DNA of 42,589 bases from a virus, in the IMG/VR virus record IMGVR_UViG_3300031825_000189, positions 1 through 42,589 of that record. One strand, written 5' to 3'. Positions within the stretch are counted from its first letter, which is position 1. Each line of letters opens with the position of its first letter. Below the pieces are notes generated by a model, which had not been told where the DNA came from, did not search any database, and was given only the letters and a program-made list of their open reading frames with translations. The position numbers and the translations under genes are program-made. Shown in pieces: positions 40,813 to 42,589 of the stretch.

Positions 40813-40864
40813 CTATGACTTTCCCATATTTTCTGTTGACATAAGAATATGACTTTCCCATAGT
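40813..40864 (+). promoter_or_regulatory. Rightward early promoter with two operators
   Basis: TTGACA (40836-40841), a 17-base spacer and CATAGT (40859-40864). One operator (40847-40863) lies in the spacer and -10, and another (40813-40829) just upstream of the -35. In the common direction they read CTATGGGAAAGTCATAT and ATATGGGAAAGTCATAG. The promoter drives the operon starting at 40898 and is the partner of the cro promoter. Confidence 0.87.
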
Positions 40865-40897
40865 GCCTCATCAGCCAACGCCGATGGGGATCGACAG

Positions 40898-41287
40898 ATG
40901 GGCACTCACTACGCCGAAAGCCTGAGCGGGAAGGTTCGCGAGTTCGCGGACTTCGACGCCGCTTTCGATTTCGTCATCGCCGAGAACAAGCTTTGCGATG
41001 AGCACTGGACGGTGCGCGCCAAGAAGCCGGCTGCTCCTACGAGCCCGACTGAGGCTGACCTGATCGAGGCCGCGTTCCGCATCGCCGAAGGAATCTTCGA
41101 AGCCCTCTGCCCGGTCGACATGAGCGACTTCGCCCCGCGCTGCGAAGATAGCTTCGACCGTCAGTCCAAGTGGAACGCCGAATACTGGCGCCGCCGTCGA
41201 TCTGCGCGAATGGCCCTTCTGGATCGTTCGCTGGCCCGCATCGCGGCGTCCGACGACATCACCCGCCATCTCATCGCTGCGGAGTGA
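40898..41287 (+). CDS. First gene of the rightward operon, 129 aa
   Basis: ATG 40898 with GGGGAT eight bases upstream, about 27 bases after the predicted transcription start. The product has an alpha/beta N-terminal part (KVREFADFDAAFDFVIAEN) and a helical, basic end (YWRRRRSARMALLDRSLARIA). It is the first gene expressed from the repressor-controlled promoter, so an early regulatory or anti-host role is plausible. The family is not recognised. Confidence 0.6.
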   Translation: MGTHYAESLSGKVREFADFDAAFDFVIAENKLCDEHWTVRAKKPAAPTSPTEADLIEAAFRIAEGIFEALCPVDMSDFAPRCEDSFDRQSKWNAEYWRRRRSARMALLDRSLARIAASDDITRHLIAAE

Positions 41288-41292
41288 GCGCT

Positions 41293-41487
41293 ATGAGCAC
41301 GAAACCCAAGGCCGGTGACGCCATCCGTATCCTGCCGTCTGCCATCGGCACGGCGTCGGAATATGCAGGCGAAACCGTCACGATCGTGGACATCACGCTT
41401 GATGGCGAGATCGTCTGGTTCAGGGCGCATCGCGACCTCGAAGGGTACGACGCCCCGCTCACAGAAGATGAGTGGGAGGCCGCGTGA
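41293..41487 (+). CDS. Small beta protein, 64 aa
   Basis: ATG 41293, five bases after the previous stop. The product is a small beta fold (GDAIRILPSAIGTASEYAG, then VTIVDITLDGEIVWFRAHRD), like a KOW- or SH3-type barrel, ending in an acidic helix. No family is recognised. Confidence 0.55.
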   Translation: MSTKPKAGDAIRILPSAIGTASEYAGETVTIVDITLDGEIVWFRAHRDLEGYDAPLTEDEWEAA

Positions 41488-41576
41488 TGCTTCGCCCCGC
41501 CACCCGCGAGCGCCAATCCCGAAACCACCGCCCGCAACGCCGGGATCTGAAACCACCCACACCGAAAGGACTTCAC

Positions 41577-42077
41577 ATGACCGTCGTCTATCCCGATTTC
41601 TCGAAGGGACCATGCATCCCGCAGGGCGACATCGTCCTGCTCTCGCTCGGCCAAATCGGAATGGGGCACCTCACGGCAGAGATCGCCGCGAGCCCCGATC
41701 TGCGTGGTCCGCAGGATGGGCTGCTTCGCCTCTTGGAGGGCGAAGTCACGGGCCACTACCACTGCTTCGCTACCCCCGGCATGCGAAACCAGCCGGTCAT
41801 GTTCCGCGATGACGGTCTCGCTCGCGACTACGCCGCCGTGGCCGATGTCGCGACCGGCACCGCACGCCTCGTCGATTGCTCCACCGCTCTCGCCGCGCTC
41901 GAAAGCAACGGCGCACTCACCCGCCGCGATCTCACGATCGGCTTCCTGCTGATCGATGGAGGCCCAGCGGATCTCAGCCATCCCGAGCACGACACGATCC
42001 GCGTGCCGGAGGGCGCTTATTATGTCGGTCGCCAGATCGAGTCAGCGGGCGCCGACGAGCGCGTTGTTCAGGACTAA
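41577..42077 (+). CDS. Conserved partner of the DUF6745-like gene, 166 aa
   Basis: ATG 41577 has AAAGGA six bases upstream; an in-frame ATG at 41487 would add 30 unstructured residues and is not preferred. Motifs GDIVLLSLGQI, EGEVTGHYHCF and LSHPEHDTIRVPEGAYYVGRQIE (in part) match what I know of proteins encoded just before DUF6745 genes. Such pairs occur in phages and bacteria. The His-rich segments (GHYHCF and SHPEHD) suggest metal binding. The function is unknown. Confidence 0.7.
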   Translation: MTVVYPDFSKGPCIPQGDIVLLSLGQIGMGHLTAEIAASPDLRGPQDGLLRLLEGEVTGHYHCFATPGMRNQPVMFRDDGLARDYAAVADVATGTARLVDCSTALAALESNGALTRRDLTIGFLLIDGGPADLSHPEHDTIRVPEGAYYVGRQIESAGADERVVQD

Positions 42078-42083
42078 CCCGTC

Positions 42084-42589
<506 letters not shown>

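Noticed and set aside
41487-41576. 30-residue N-terminal extension of the 166-residue protein
   Set aside because: The segment is Arg/Pro/His-rich without structure. The internal ATG at 41577 has an AAAGGA site at the right distance.

Overview
The window is a complete or near-complete genome of a temperate, tailed, podovirus-like phage of an alphaproteobacterium, most likely one of the Hyphomicrobiales. The host assignment is an inference. It rests on the high GC content and codon use, and on homologs of alphaproteobacterial cell-cycle factors (a GapR/DUF2312 protein and a GcrA-like helix-turn-helix) inside the phage early operon. The two ends of the window lie inside the same 12-base tandem repeat of one gene (starting at 42084 and ending at 1041). 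Read as a circle, the map has one divergent point at the immunity region (about 40.1 kb) and one convergent point at a hairpin (about 11.65 kb). The molecule is therefore probably circular or circularly permuted, and the assembler broke it in the repeat.

Rightward arm (+ strand, 40898 to the end, then 1 to 11663). It starts at a repressor-controlled promoter and carries three small genes, then the DUF6745-type repeat gene. Next come small membrane proteins, a recombination cassette (a coiled-coil protein and a Bet/RecT annealase), a DUF4326 protein, an HTH (excisionase-like) gene and a tyrosine integrase. An attP that copies the 3' half of a tRNA-Val(CAC) follows, flanked by 19-base direct repeats. 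From 6.8 to 11.7 kb there is a dense string of overlapping accessory genes, including a nucleotidyltransferase-like protein, an HNH-AP2 endonuclease and several Ea22/Ead-like mosaic proteins.

Immunity region (39.9 to 40.9 kb). A Cro-like and a CI-like HTH protein face each other across three 17-base operators. Two more copies of the operator sit on the rightward promoter. Both main promoters have the form TTGACA-N17-CATAGT with the operator in the spacer. The cro start codon lies where transcription should begin, so the mRNA is probably leaderless.

Leftward arm (- strand, 40077 down to 11768). The early part encodes Cro, a GapR-like protein, a small membrane protein, a four-HTH regulator with a GcrA-like end, a stand-alone DnaA domain IV protein, a small HTH protein, a PD-(D/E)xK nuclease, a replication protein with intragenic iterons beside an AT-rich stretch (a candidate origin), a helicase-loader-like protein and a Tat-signal protein. 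A terminator at 33.67 kb separates this from the late genes: TerS, TerL, a P22-type portal, an SGNH hydrolase, scaffold, coat, adaptor, tail nozzle, two large ejection-type proteins (one with a lytic transglycosylase domain), tail fibre and chaperone, and a holin / SAR endolysin / Rz-Rz1 lysis cassette. Three + strand genes sit inside the late region as morons: an OafA-type acyltransferase that probably changes the host surface, a lipoprotein and a membrane protein. Each moron block lies next to a leftward terminator. The repeated leftward terminators imply that late transcription needs antitermination or leaky read-through; no antiterminator gene was recognised.
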